Source of the DNA: JAFARZ01 sp036490795
GTDB taxonomy: Bacteria > Actinomycetota > Actinomycetes > Streptosporangiales > Streptosporangiaceae
Length of the DNA: 20,915 nucleotides
Reading direction: 5' to 3'
Assembly (NCBI GenBank): GCA_036490795.1
Contig: DASXDG010000206.1
Span: 1 to 20,915 of the forward strand
Below are positions 20,906 through 20,915 of the stretch, one piece after another. Each line of letters starts with the position of its first letter. The stretch's first letter is position 1. The translations under genes were made by a program, and so were the position numbers. The notes beneath the pieces were generated by a model, which saw nothing but the letters and a program-made list of their open reading frames with translations, was not told the DNA's origin and ran no database searches.

Positions 20906-20915
20906 CTAGTCGGCG

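Larger units (their letters stand above)
20529..20915. other. Non-coding tail of the window
   Basis: 387 bp with no gene I can support. A frame at 20574-20909 (+) exists but has no ribosome binding site and turns into repeat-derived Arg/Pro/Ala sequence. The region holds dyads at 20545-20593, 20666-20687 and 20735-20752, a locally AT-richer patch at about 20715-20805, and GC-rich direct repeats at 20821-20905. Confidence 0.65.

Noticed and set aside
20574..20909. 111-codon plus-strand frame in the window tail
   Set aside because: It starts inside a dyad with no ribosome binding site, and its second half is encoded by GC-rich direct repeats.

Overview
The window is chromosomal DNA from a high-GC actinomycete. 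The support is the GC-saturated third codon positions, GTG starts, a LAL-type LuxR regulator, an actinobacterial-style Tad (Flp pilus) operon and a large FtsK/SpoIIIE ATPase with an FHA-like N-terminus. I see no rRNA, tRNA, CRISPR array, transposase or integrase. The exact genus cannot be read from the sequence.

Layout: (1) 1-167 is a hairpin-rich leader before a small unknown gene (168-410). (2) A large LuxR-family ATPase regulator of the LAL/MalT type follows at 460-3456 (+). (3) A 13-gene minus-strand operon runs from 15566 down to 3453. In transcription order it holds a CpaB/RcpC-like SAF protein, a ParA/CpaE-like ATPase, TadA, TadB, TadC, an Flp pilin, two TadE-like pseudopilins, a TadG-like protein, a membrane LysM-BTAD fusion, a putative lipoprotein and two paralogous secreted eight-cysteine proteins. 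Nearly every junction overlaps or is only a few bases long, so the genes are probably translated together. (4) A 417-bp divergent control region (15567-15983) is followed on the plus strand by a 1514-residue EssC/EccC-like triple-ATPase (15984-20528). (5) The last 387 bp are non-coding as far as I can see and carry several dyads and short repeats.

How the genes may work together: TadA would power assembly of Flp pilin through the TadB/TadC platform. The TadE/TadG-like proteins would be minor or pseudopilin partners, with the CpaB-like and ParA-like proteins as assembly and positioning factors. The distal part is lineage-specific: a peptidoglycan-binding/BTAD membrane protein, a lipoprotein and two disulfide-rich exported proteins, which are candidates for wall-anchoring or surface components of the pilus. 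No prepilin peptidase (TadV/CpaA) lies in the window, so it must be encoded elsewhere. The LAL regulator converges on the operon and shares a CTAG stop palindrome with its last gene. The divergent FHA-like/FtsK ATPase suggests a possible link between the Tad machine and a type VII-like motor, but no WXG100 substrate is present here.

The most unusual sequence structures are three: a 17-bp tandem triplication that builds the stop/start junction between the lipoprotein and the first secreted paralogue; a CGTGAAC heptamer that recurs on both flanks of the FtsK-like gene; and a set of mutually exclusive hairpins upstream of the 80-residue gene.
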